Made by a program: the position numbers and the translations under genes
Assembly: GCA_036897095.1 (NCBI GenBank)
Contig: JAYMSP010000115.1
Location: 1-64,000 of the forward strand
Direction of reading: 5' to 3'
Origin: Plantago elongata
Taxonomy: Eukaryota; Streptophyta; Magnoliopsida; Lamiales; Plantaginaceae
DNA: 64,000 nucleotides
The notes under the pieces: generated by a model
The model's input: the letters and a program-made list of their open reading frames with translations, nothing else
The model's database searches: none
Told to the model about the DNA's origin: nothing
Shown: positions 34,201 to 46,060 of the stretch, piece after piece
How the letters are laid out: each line of letters starts with the position of its first letter
Position numbering within the stretch: the first letter of the stretch is position 1

Positions 34201-35384
34201 TTGTGCTATTAATATAATTTTTAGGCATTTTAAAAAAAATTATCCAATGAATGTTCCATCCTCATAAGTATTTGACACTTTCTCATAATTTATACGAATT
34301 ATATCGTCCTAATATTGATTTTCTAAATATTTTACTCAATACACTAATTTATCCATATTTTGGGGGGGACATACGAAAAATACGTTCTCCTTGTTTTGAG
34401 TTCTCATTGTTTTGGGATGGAGGTTGTTTTTAAATGTCGGGAAATTTAACTTTTGTTCATTTTGTTCCTTGACTTGACTGTAGCAATCACATGTTTGTGC
34501 TACACAATGTTCGGATATCCTCATACCCGGTGGAAATGTTAAAGGAATAGGTTAAACATCATATACTCCACGTTGTCATAAACAATCAAAAAGTTAAATA
34601 ACATCCTTCCTACTCATGAAGTACATCTTTATTTTTAAAATTCGATCAATAATAACTTGAAGTCAAATATTTTTACTCAGAACAATTTCAAAATGAAACA
34701 ATTTCAAAATGAATGATATATTAAAAAAAATGCATGCACAAATAAACACATAATGTACCATAACGAAGATATATTGGTATGTCACAACCATATCACCCTA
34801 GGAAAACAAATTAATAAGTAATCATAATAATACAAATGATCAGGTCTTTATCAATTAGTATCCGAATCATTGCAGATATATAGTATAATCTAAAAATAAA
34901 AGGATGAAATTCTTATAAAGTACATACAACCACATATATGAACTCAATAATATTCAAATTTTAAACAATATAAGTAGATTAATTACAGCTCTCTTAACAA
35001 GCTACATGTGTCTTACTTCATAAACCCTAGGCAATAAGTATTCGTTAAATTAATTAAACGACAAGTTAGTTCTCTTCCGTTTGACAAACCGAGCTAATAC
35101 CCCAAGTGTAACAACATATGGAACGATTTGCAAGTTCAATACATACATACCTCATTAATGTGTTGAGTGAAATATGAGGAACCGGTAGCGGGAGCATTAC
35201 CGGCACTGTTAATAAGCTTAGCGTAGAAATAGAGTATAAACGGAACCGTCATTCCATCTCCGACAGCTCCCAGAAATCCGACAAGCATAAGCGCAAGGTC
35301 GATCTTGTCCGTGAACAAGAACAAGAACTTGAACATACCTGCATGTTGCTTCTTTTCATCGGCTGTATTGTTTTTATTTGCCAT
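28254..35384 (-). CDS. ABC transporter subfamily B, full-size (ABCB15-like), tandem copy 1
   Basis: Exons on the minus strand: 35151-35384, 32168-32222, 31895-32073, 31333-31790, 30701-31241, 29710-30612, 28254-29630; 3747 bases, 1248 residues, in phase. The layout is TMD1-NBD1-TMD2-NBD2. TMD1 spans about residues 25-320. NBD1 has Walker [10 protein letters not shown] (~390), LSGGQKQR (~497) and Walker [14 protein letters not shown] linker of about 90 residues follows, then TMD2 at about 690-980, and NBD2 with GQSGSGKST (~1040), LSGGQKQR and [12 protein letters not shown]. Both catalytic sites look intact. Plant ABCBs of this kind sit in the plasma membrane and export lipophilic compounds, some of them auxin. 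The first intron is 2.9 kb. Intron 3 is only ~105 bases, with a weak pyrimidine tract, so exon 4 starts IPYFVMN where paralogues 2 and 4 have VPVFVMN and paralogue 3 has VPVFLTK. Confidence 0.93.
32223..35150. other. Long first intron of ABCB copy 1
   Basis: 2928 bases without a coding sequence I can support. Around 34030-34235 the plus strand ends in 'ctattaatataatttttagg' and an A-run, which could be the tail of a short non-LTR element. I could not find its head or a target duplication. Confidence 0.4.
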
Positions 35385-35465
35385 GTCTCATTAACTAATT
35401 AATTAATTTGGTAAAATTAATATAGCTAGCAATTGTTTGGCAAGTTTATAAGAGAAGCTGCAGGT

Positions 35466-35477
35466 TTATATAATATA
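35466..35477 (-). promoter_or_regulatory. TATA box of ABCB copy 1
   Basis: The minus strand reads TATTATATAAAC about 85 bases upstream of the ATG at 35384. Confidence 0.5.
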
Positions 35478-35940
35478 ATGTTGGGAAAGATAATAGAGAG
35501 CTTTATATTTATAGGAGAACGTATCCGCTGTTACAAGATGCCAACTTACTTTACGACAACATATGATATCTTATGCCATTGTAATGTACTTAATTGGCTC
35601 TATTGCAGCTAAAACGGTCATGACTTGTTTTGATATAAGGAAATTAAAACGGTATAAGAAACATAAAAATGCCCAAATGGCAAACTTACGTGAAGAAACA
35701 AAGTACACATTAATATTAATAACTTTTTCGCTAAATCATTTTCCACGTAGTTTTTTAAACAAACAAGTTACTTGAAAAGTTAATTGATTGAGAAGCTAAT
35801 CAAGTTAGTTGGTTGAAATAAAAAAAATTACATGATCACCAGCTACCTTTTTAGCTAGTTTCACTAGACAAAGCCTAATTATATATACACAATGATATAT
35901 GCAAGTTATAGTATTTATCTAATGTTAGTTGGGCTTATTT

Positions 35941-36378
35941 TACGATCAGGCGGACTTTCGCCCTGCCTGACAACATGCATTAAATAAAAAAATTAACATA
36001 TCTATTTTGTTAAATTTTAAAATATTAAAGCAAAAAATTTAATAATTCTTAAAAAATATTATTTTAATTTTAAAAATATTTTAGAAGTCCAATTTGAATT
36101 TTTTTAATTGATATTTATATTTTTCTAATTTAAATATTTATAAGGCGGAATGGCGATGGGGTGTGATCATCTGTCGCCATATGAATATTTAAATTAGAAA
36201 AATGCAAATATCAATAAAAAAAATTAAATTTACCTTTTAAAATATTTTTAAAAATAAAATAATATTTTTTTAAATTATTTATTTTTTATTTTTATATTTT
36301 AAAATTTAACGGAATAAATATGTGAATTTTTTTATTTGTTGTCAATTATCAAGCAGGATGAAAGCCTACTTAATCATA
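35941..36378. mobile_element. 438-base foldback MITE
   Basis: Two arms of about 200 bases are inverted repeats around a centre near 36165. The outer ends pair 'gatcaggcggactttcgccc' with the complement of 'aggatgaaagcctacttaatc'-type sequence on the right. The inner arms pair 'gatatttatatttttctaat' with 'attagaaaaatgcaaatatc'. It is very AT-rich except at the ends and the loop, and noncoding. Confidence 0.75.
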
Positions 36379-37530
36379 GAAAAGTGCATGTTAATTGGCG
36401 TGCAAAGTGTAATTGTATATGTTAATTAGTACAAAGGTTGTCGATAACAATTTTAAGGTTGATTTGGGCAGTCCTAGATGCTGATAATAATCTTCTGCGT
36501 TTATTTTGAAGGAGAAAACAAGAAAATAGTGACGGAGGAATAAAAAGCTAGGCCAGGTTACATTACAATTTAGAAGATTGAGAAAAAAAAAGGTATAGAG
36601 TGAATCTTGTGTACATTTGTCAAAGATTCTGGTTGGCGTCGTTTAATATAATTAACTACTCTAATTAGTGCAACTGAAACTTTCAAAACCACTATTACTC
36701 CTGCAACCTTCTTACTACAAACGTGTCCATGTAAAGACAACAGCGTCTAACTAAATACTGGTACTATTTCCATACCATACATATACTCACCTCATATACT
36801 CACCTTCGTCGATATTTTCCTACCAATACTGCAACAGTTAACTCGGAATTCTCCCATATTCGTGTTCGATTTCAAACTCTTAAAAAGACCATTCAAATAG
36901 AAATTTAATATGGAATGAAGATTGTCACGGTGAATATTCGAACTCAAATGATCGTGAGCCAAAACAGTACTGATACTATGATGGAATACCATCCTATCTA
37001 AATTCGAATTTATAGAGAGTTATAAAATCTAGTTATATATATTAAATACTCCAACATGTTTTCGTGTAATTCGAACACAACATTGAAGCACGAGCCACAA
37101 ACTTATAATACCATGATATATAATAACATTTGGTAAAAGAGTTTGAACTTGTTCACATGTGTGATCTCCTCAAAACGACTAACACTGATAATATTTGGTA
37201 TTCGAGAATTAATAAAAGTGTAAATTCTACACAACTTTATATGTTCAATCAAGGATTTGATCTTTTAGAGGACATGAAATCCAATTAAATATTCAACATG
37301 AAAACTCGGTGTGCCAAGTGCTTGTAGAGCTGAAAAAAATTAAATTTTAAGTATGTAGACTCCCGTACATCGATAAGTAAATAAAATATGAGAGATAATG
37401 TGTAAAGTATGATATAAATTTTCTATATAAAGAAATAACACTTCAATTTGAGACAGCTCAAAACGAAATATGGGACTTTCAATTCGGAACGGAGGAGTAT
37501 GACATATAATATGTATAGTATTAGGATATA

Positions 37531-37725
37531 CTTCCTCCGTTCCGGAACAAATGTCTCATATTTCTTTTATAGACGTACCATTATAATCTATAAATGTCTT
37601 ATTTATATTTTTGACAATATTTTCAACCAATTTACACTCTATGTGCATTTGTCCCCAATATTTTATACTGCACACTAAATTCAGTGTTTAAAAGTAAAAT
37701 GTCATTTGGTATGCGACGGATGGAG
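37531..37725. mobile_element. Stowaway-type MITE (195 bases)
   Basis: It begins CTTCCTCCGTTCCGGAAC and ends GACGGATGGAG, the CTCCCTCCGTCC-type terminal repeats of Stowaway (Tc1/mariner) elements. TA flanks both sides at 37529-37530 and 37726-37727. The early 'atgtctcatatttctttta' block is also typical. Confidence 0.75.
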
Positions 37726-39086
37726 TAACATTTAAAACATCATAAAGTATAATATGAACAACGAAGTGCAACTCAGTTGATAAAACAACTAACCTCCACT
37801 TAATAGATCGGAAGTTTGAATTATCCTTTAATCGTTTTTAAAAAATGTGATTTGGATTCGAAAACCACACATAGTACTTTGGCTTCATCCAGCACGACAG
37901 TTACTTAAGTTCCATCTATTGGTCTGGTGAGTGTCTCTGTATTTAGGTTCAATTGGCTAGCTGATCAATCCATCCAGTTGTAGGCTAATACATAATAATT
38001 TTCAAATGGACGTGTGTACTCTATTATGTTAGCATGTTTTGTTTGTCAATTTGGTTACCTCTAAAAGTTATCCGGATGAACCTAGGAGGCCGGGAGATTA
38101 TCATGTATATGGGCTGATCCAAAATTCAAATTTTTATAATATTATTAAATATTTTAATTTTAATATAGTATACTTTTTCTTTATAGAATTAAACGCCTTA
38201 CCTTCCTTCTTTAACATGTTTATTAATTAAATTCACGTAATCATATATAAATGACACGTCACACATGTATGCTACTTTCCCAATTAGATGCTTCTCCAAA
38301 TATTGTGGGAGTGTATTTTTACTCCAACACTTCCAATCATCATGATCCCAGCATTTCACTCGCTCCAATTCCTCTAAAACTCTCTAATCTAGCAATGGTG
38401 TCCAAATATATCTTATCTTATCTTATCTTATCACATTTTCAAAGAAATTAATAAACAGATTTCTTTTTTAATTTTCTCATCCCATATAAAATCGTCCTTA
38501 CATACATTTATCATTTATACGATTTCTGGTAAACTATTGGTCTCGAACAACATTTAGATGTGCTTGATTGTGGCAATGAAGCTATTGGAATAACGATGAT
38601 ATAATTCAACATTGGGCCACCCACATTTATCAATCTCATATAATTATAATTATAGTTAGTAAAGAAAAATGATGTAAAATATAGACTTTTGGACATTAAA
38701 AATTAAAAAATATCGATGCAACCCATAAATTGATGTGGTATGATGATGGCATCGTATATTAAGAATGAATTCAATTGTAGTCGAGGAATAGATGAAAATA
38801 ATTATTTGTAAAGACTAGTTAGCTAAGCGCCTTGTTATATACTAGCCGGACGGCAATATGGAATCGTTGGACTAATTAATTTCTCACTCATTAATAGTCT
38901 TATGAGTAATTAATGAATTATGTCAAGTGATTCTTTCTTCGTAGTCATTAGACCTCTACTTACTTGATTTTAATCACTATTTATTATGTCGGGACCATCT
39001 CCCCATTCAAATTGAATATTTTGTATATAAAAATTTCAATTTCAGTTGAAAAAGACCACTCAAGTTCTTTAATAATCAATTCCTTA

Positions 39087-39244
39087 GGAGCCGTTTGAAA
39101 ATCAATTGTAATCGGTTTATTTGACTCGATGAACAGTGATTTGGCCTAAAATACAATTGAATTACCCCCATTTCAATTCCATTACAAATACAATTTCACC
39201 AAAATCCATCCAAATGTACATTCAAATTATATACCAATCAACCC
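39087..39244. mobile_element. Second copy of the 158-base Tourist-like MITE, inverted
   Basis: The reverse complement matches 15725-15882 throughout, including 'tttggatggattttggtgaa' and 'tgtattttaggccaaatcac'-type blocks. TTA flanks it at 39084-39086 and 39245-39247. The two copies have the same length. Confidence 0.75.
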
Positions 39245-39861
39245 TTAATCACGCATAAATTAGTTTGACGACAAGGAATTTGAGTGATCTGGCTACTTGG
39301 CTTTCACTGGTTGCTCACTAGATGTTCAAATATAAAGATCACCTTATTTGTCAGTTAGCTATAATTGGTCCTAATTTAATTTAGAGTAAGTAATTACAAC
39401 CACTAATCTTACTCTTATATGATTTGACTTGCAACAAAGCCTCATGCATGACGTGGATTAATCCAGATTTATCATTTTTTTTTTGTCCTTCATATTGGAA
39501 TTTTATACTAGTATATCTTATATTAAAATGTGATACTATTGTTTGAGTAAGCATTAATGTATGAAATTGTACAGAGAAGGAAGAATTATAACACTTGAAT
39601 TCAGAGAAATATTACTTCATTTCGAACGAAATCACAATTTATACTACTAGTTTTGTTTAAATAGAACCGGACTCAGCTCTGTGTAAATCAGAAAAGTTTC
39701 AATGTTGGTCCTCTAAAATAACATGCTTCCAATTTTATGGACATGAAAATGAGCCACAGTCCTTAATTTTCCTGTAAACTTGCCTCATGTTATACTAACA
39801 TTCAGAATCATTCAAGATCCACCAATTACATCATTAAAAAGCATGAACCTTTTACATGGTA

Positions 39862-42800
39862 TTAAATCTCAGAGGAAGTCTGAAGGCTAACCAATTTAGA
39901 GTACGCTCCAGTTGAGCCCTTAGCTAACAAAGAAGAGTGAGTTCCCTTTTCCACAACTTTCCCCTGCTCCAAAACTGCAATAGAGTCGGAGTTTCTTATG
40001 GTACTCAGTCGATGAGCCACAACAACGCTAGTCCTTCCGACTATCACCCTTTCAAGTGCGTCCTGCACGATTTTCTCTGAATGAGTATCCAGTGCACTTG
40101 TGGCCTCGTCTAGCAATAAAATCGATGGATTTTTCAAAATGGCACGAGCAATCGCAATCCTTTGCTTCTGGCCTCCTGATAATTGTAGACCCTTGTCACC
40201 ACAGAATGTGTCATACCCATCTTTCAATCCGGTGATGAAGTCATGAGCATTTGCTGCCTTAGCTGCCTGAATGAGTTCGGTTTCAGTAATGTCTCCTCGT
40301 GCTCCATACATTATGTTTTGGCGTATGGTCACAGCAAATAAGGTAGGCTCTTGGCTAACAAGGGCAATGTGCATTCTCAATGACCTTAGATGATAAGACT
40401 TGATATCCCGGCCATCGATTTTCACCATGCCTTTGATTGGATCATAGAATCTCTCTATCAAACCAATTATGGTTGATTTTCCACATCCACTTTGTCCGAC
40501 CAATGCTGTTGATTTTCCAGCTTCAATGTCAATTGAAAATCCTTGGAATATCGTTACAGCAGGCCTGGTTGGGTAAGAAAAATGAACATCTCGTAACTTA
40601 ATGTGGCCGGTTAACTTATCGGGCTTGTATCCATCTGAATCTTCAGGTTCCATTGGAGAAAGCCTGTCCAACACCGCAAAAACAGATTGAACTGCACTGC
40701 CACCAGAGGCAATATCACTCGTCATACCACCGGCATCGGCTATTACCTTTCCTGTACTCACCAGTATCATGAATGTTTGGAAAAATGCCTTTGGTCCCAA
40801 GCGCCCTTCTGAAATGAGTTTCCCTCCGTACCAGAAATTAAGGGCCCAAATTAAAGTTGAGAGGCCCTGCGATGTACCAAGTAAAAGTCCTGCGGACCAT
40901 GACTGGCGAACACTCTCTCTTTTTGGGCTTTCTTGTGCTTTCTCAAGCAGTTGGATAACACGATTTTGAGAAGAGAAAGCTGTAACAGTTCGATGATTTG
41001 AGACTGCTTCTGCAGCGATCTTGCTGCATTCTTCTTGGGCTTTGATTGCCTTGTGAGAAACACTTCCTATCACAACTTTCTTGCAGTAGAAGCAGAATAT
41101 AACAATAGGTTGTACAGCTATCATCACTGATGCAAGCCTCCATGATATTACAAGACCCATGGTACATGCAACAGATACAGCAGAGAAGGCTTGGACGAGC
41201 AGTGACATGCGATCGCCGACTAGTGATCTCACCTGCAAATGTTGATAGTTAATGTCAATTGACTAGATCGTATTTGGCAAAGAAAATCTCACTTGCTATT
41301 GTATGACACATAATACATCTCAATCTTTCGAGAAACAGAATCTAGATGAGCTTACCACACTGGCATCTCTAGATAATGCTGAGCAAATAGCACCGGTGGA
41401 ATTTTCGTCCTGATCAAACCACCCAATCTCAAACGTAAGCAATTTAGACAGCATCATCTCCCTGATTCTCTTCGTCAAGTTTTCTCCCATGACCGCAAAA
41501 TGATAATGTTGGCAGACACTGATTAAGAAGGCAAATATAGACAGACCCAAGAAACACAAGGCATATATCTCAATTTGCCGCTTCATCTCATGAAAATCTT
41601 GAAGAAAGAACACAGAAATCACGGAGCCCATTGCGAACGCATAAGCTGGCTGAATAGCACCATATACTACTGCGCTGGAACATGCTATTGCTGCTTGTGT
41701 CCACTCTGGGAAGTTCATTGCTAGTAGTCTTTTGAATGAAGGCACTGGAGATACTTGGTCTATAGGGGCAATTGTTAGCCCCATTCGCAGGCTTAGTGCA
41801 CTTGAGCTAGCTGAACTAGTTCGGCTCACTATGGACAACCGTCGGCTACTTGTTCCATGGATATCATTCATTTTCAAACCATGTGAAGAAACATTAGCAT
41901 CATGAACATGTGTGAATTCTCGTCTATTGTCATTTTGTTGGAGGTGAACAAGTGAAGCATACAAACCATTCACGACAGCCATGAGTTGGTCATGTGAGCC
42001 ACTTTCCTTCACTTGGCCATTCTGAAGCACAGTGATAATGTCAGCATTTCGAATTGTGGAGAGGCGGTGTGCTACAATGATAGTGGTTCGCCCCACCGCT
42101 GCTTGGTCGAGAGCTTCTTGGACAGTCCGTTCAGACTCTGAGTCAAGCGCGCTTGTGGCCTCGTCAAGTAGAAGGATTTTAGGTACCTTAATAATAGCCC
42201 TGGCTATTGCAATTCTCTGTTTCTGTCCCCCTGACAACTGAACTCCTCTTTCTCCCACCTGTTGAAAACATAGCGTCAGTTTCTACAAAATACTCATCAT
42301 CTCCAAGTAACTTTCTGATCTGCAAGAAAAACGAACCTTGGTATCATAACCTTCAGGCAATTGACTAATGAAGTTATGCGCATTAGAGGCTTTTGCAGCT
42401 TCAATGACTTCGTCATCAGAAGCATCTTCTTTGCCGAAAAGTATGTTCTCTTTAATTGTTGTAGCGAATAGTGCTGGTTCCTGACTCACTAGTCCCATTT
42501 GTGACCTTAGCCACTTGAGCTGCAATTTATCAATGGCCACCCCATCAAGGAGAATTTCACCACCCATTGGGTCATAGAATCTCTGCAATAGAGCAATGAC
42601 TGTCGACTTACCAGATCCGCTTCCACCAACAAGAGCCACAGTTTTTCCTGCTGGAACTCTTAAATTGAAATCTTCAAATATTACGCTATCAAGCCTAGAG
42701 GGGTAAGAAAACTCGACATGCTTAAACTCAACTTCCCCCCACACATTTTGTAGTACTTGGCCTTCCAAACTGTCGGAGTCTATCTTTGGGATTCTCTGTA

Positions 42801-44355
42801 TGATTCCCAAAATGCGTTCTCCAGCTGCACTTGCCTCTGAGAAGTACTTGAGGTTGGGCAAACTACAACCAAATGATCTGCTCAAAGAAATGATCAAAAG
42901 CATAAATGCCAAACTAACATCACATTAACAATGACATCAAAGCATTCAATAATTGGATTATTAAAGAAACTTAAAGGAAAAAAGATGATAGACTTACAAT
43001 CCACCAACTATCATGCCAGCCCCAGCAGCGAAAACATTGCCCCCCTGAGCACCATGATTCATGACTAACGTACCACCATAGTAAGTGATGAAGGCCCAAA
43101 TAGCAAATATGATACCATTGCTACCAATTGCCAAGCCTTTTAGTAAACCTTGCTTCAACCCTAAGCTTACAGTATCTTGAAGAGCCTTTGAATAGTCAGC
43201 AATAGTCTTGGTCTCCCCAACATACGAGTAAACTGTTCGGACAGAAGAAATTGCCTGCTCCACTATAATATCTGCTTTCCCATATGCATCTCTCAGTTTC
43301 CTGCCAATGCTCATGAGTGTTTTTCCGTATATCAGGCCAGGCATCACAAGAAATAGTACAAATGGAAATGCCACGACTGCTAGCTTCCAAATGATATAGA
43401 ATGCCACAGCATATCCCCCAACGAATGTTGATAAGTTCATGACAAAGACTGGAACCTGCACATAAATTCAACAAAGGCAAAAGCATAAGTATCCCGTGTT
43501 ACATATTACAAGACCCGATATAAATCCAAGCGTAAAGCAATTTTCATCTGATTCTTTATACATAACAGAATGCATGTTTCGTAGTGGCATTATATGTATT
43601 CAACAACAGACTGGACCTTTTCACTGATAACATCTTGAATGACAAGACTATCAGTCGAGACACTAGCAATCACTTCAGCTGTGCTCGAGACGTTTAAATC
43701 AAAGTATCCAACATCTTGCCTCATCACTGCTTTCAAGTACTTTATCCTTAGCCTCGAAGCTTGTCTCTCAGAAGTTCTTCTCCAACAGTATCCCTCTAAT
43801 TACAAAAGGAACGGAAAATAGATTAACGTATAATAAAGGCCCTGATGATTGTTTTTTCCAAATGGAAATCATGATGTTGTAAGTGAGTCATACCAAGGAA
43901 ACAGGCTATCCACTGTCCACAGGCAATGTAACAAAGCATCAATGCATTCTGCAAGAGGAAATATGTAAAATCTAGTTAGCTAACGAGTAAAATAAACCCT
44001 GCCAACGACGGATAATATTTATCAGCTATAGCACAAGTCCTTATTTTCTTCAACACGAATGGAATGAATTAAAAAGACATAATACCTCTTTGACATGCTG
44101 AGTGAAAAAAGATCCTGCTGTAGTGTTTGCCGAGCCAATGTTGTTCATGAGCTTGCCAAAGAAAAAGAGTATAAATGGCATTGTCATTCCATCCCCAATG
44201 GAACCAATAAGTCCTAGAACCATCAGAACCACATCGTACATGTCTGGAAGCATGAAAATGCACCTAAACATTCCATGTTTCTTCTTCTCAGAAAACGCAG
44301 ATGCCTTGTTCTCCTCATCAGGAGACATCGTGTATTGGCTAGCTGTGGTGGACAT
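39862..44355 (-). CDS. ABC transporter subfamily B, full-size (ABCB15-like), tandem copy 2
   Basis: Exons on the minus strand: 44086-44355, 43894-43948, 43617-43795, 42998-43455, 42337-42877, 41356-42258, 39862-41232; 3777 bases, 1258 residues, in phase, with the same exon boundaries as copy 1. NBD1 Walker A is GGSGSGKST (~400), with LSGGQKQR (~509) and [15 protein letters not shown]2 Walker A is GQSGCGKST, with cysteine where the other copies have serine, a substitution the motif tolerates. The linker is rich in serine and arginine ([20 protein letters not shown]) and could be phosphorylated. All introns are short, so this is the most compact of the four. A full-size plasma-membrane exporter is expected; the substrate is unknown. 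Confidence 0.93.
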
Positions 44356-44417
44356 ATTTAATTTGTCTTGTATGTCTAGTGAACTCCCTGAGCATCTTTG
44401 AGCAAGATGTGAAGCAC

Positions 44418-44427
44418 ATTTTATAGT
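44418..44427 (-). promoter_or_regulatory. TATA box of ABCB copy 2
   Basis: The minus strand reads CTATAAAATG 63-72 bases upstream of the ATG at 44355, a good plant TATA box. Confidence 0.6.
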
Positions 44428-46060
44428 GTGCTAATGCTTTCCATAACTAATTACCATGGGGCCCTTCAGTTATGCATCTTTTGCAATCACCTAGACTAAG
44501 TATGTACATATAACACCTGTGTTGGACATGCATGCAGTTTACTAATGTTTCTTTCTAATTTAAAAAGCAATCATTAGTTTTATTGGTCAATGCTTTGATC
44601 TAAATTGATTTTAATCTTTTACAGATACTTAAACAGTCTACTGATGTAAACATTTGTACAGATTGCTTGTCTATTTTAATCAGTTGAGTTTGACATACCA
44701 TTATAATGTAATGGTTTGTATCAAAGCTCAATAGCTATTACAGTTAATTAATCAAGAAACAACTACTTCGTTGGGTATTGATCTGGCTAAAGGAATAATA
44801 ACAGGAGCATCTTTGGTTTTCAAGTTTACATCTGCAAAATCAACTTCTAGAAACTTTGCAAACTCACATGGTATCCAACAATTAAAAGATACCCCATTCC
44901 AGATTTAAATCACTTAATCACTGGAAATCTTTAGAACATGACTAAGATACAGTCGTTAAGTAGTAATACATGCAGTATCAATATGTTTCCTACATTTAAT
45001 TTCCAAGATCGTATCAAATGTTGCTCGATGATAATAAAATATTACAGAGTTGCATATTCACTGATTCCAGTTATGCAGTGACCAAATTAATACAGGAAAT
45101 AGAGATGGCAATACAAGAACAACAGAACATAATTCAGAATGGCATGTAAGACAACTAATGATGAATATATAAGCACAGGTTATACATTACAAGTATACAG
45201 GTAAACCTTAAACATTCATTCAAGAGCAGAGTACATTCATTACTCATCCTGTTCTCCAATAAGTAGATAATAAATCTAAATATTGGCATACAGACTACTC
45301 AAGTGAAAGTAAAAACGATTTGTTACTGGCCTTCAAAATCCCAATGATATTCAAAGGATTCCAACTCAAGATCTTATTTTAAGACTAGTACTGACGTAAC
45401 ACATTACGTGTGTTAAGCATTTTTATATTATAAATTAATTAGATAATGAAGGGAAAAAGGGCAAAAAAAAGAATGATAAATAAAAGGGAGAAAATTAAAG
45501 AACATGTGTGTATATGATTGAAATTTTAGTCGCACTATAATACAATTAATATATTAACTTTTAATACGCTACACTTACGACCTTACTGATCAGTTTTGTT
45601 GGCAAGAAAAAAGTTAGAAAAAATGATAAATAACCGGGAGAAAATTATGTCAACGTGATTCGAACGCCTACACCATCTACTTAAAGAGTGACACATGTAC
45701 ATACCATATTGAAATTGAATAAGTAAGATGCCCGGATGAGATTTGAATTAAATTTGAAATTTAGTCACACTATAAGTATATTATATTGTTTTAAAATTCA
45801 AGTTCTTCATCATTCGAAGAACGACAAGTACAAAAGGGTAGAATGAAAATCCGTCAACGATGTAAACATACATTGATAATTTTCTACAAAAGGGTATGTA
45901 TATATATAGTGCTTATTAACAATGCATAAAGAAAAGGAGTGAAGGAGTACTAATTACACAGAATGCATTTCATAGTTCTATGAGATACTATATTCCTAAT
46001 ATAATAGATAAAAATAACTAATGCATCACTAAACATGCATGAAGCTGTTTATTTGACCTT
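44428..46060. other. Spacer between ABCB copies 2 and 3, no gene seen
   Basis: AT-rich, with no coding sequence. Around 45640-45700 a minus-strand 'ggcgttcgaatcacgttg' block resembles a tRNA-type B box and may be a SINE relic. Confidence 0.35.

Larger units (their letters stand above)
35478..39861. other. Spacer between ABCB copies 1 and 2
   Basis: 4.4 kb without a gene. It contains three MITE-like insertions listed separately (35941-36378, 37531-37725, 39087-39244). A SINE-like tRNA-derived stretch is at about 37755-37850 ('gtgcaactcagttgata' followed by 'gatcggaagtttgaatt'). Just left of the Stowaway element, at about 37440-37498, is what looks like the end of another Stowaway copy ('cggaacggaggagta'). 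Confidence 0.45.
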
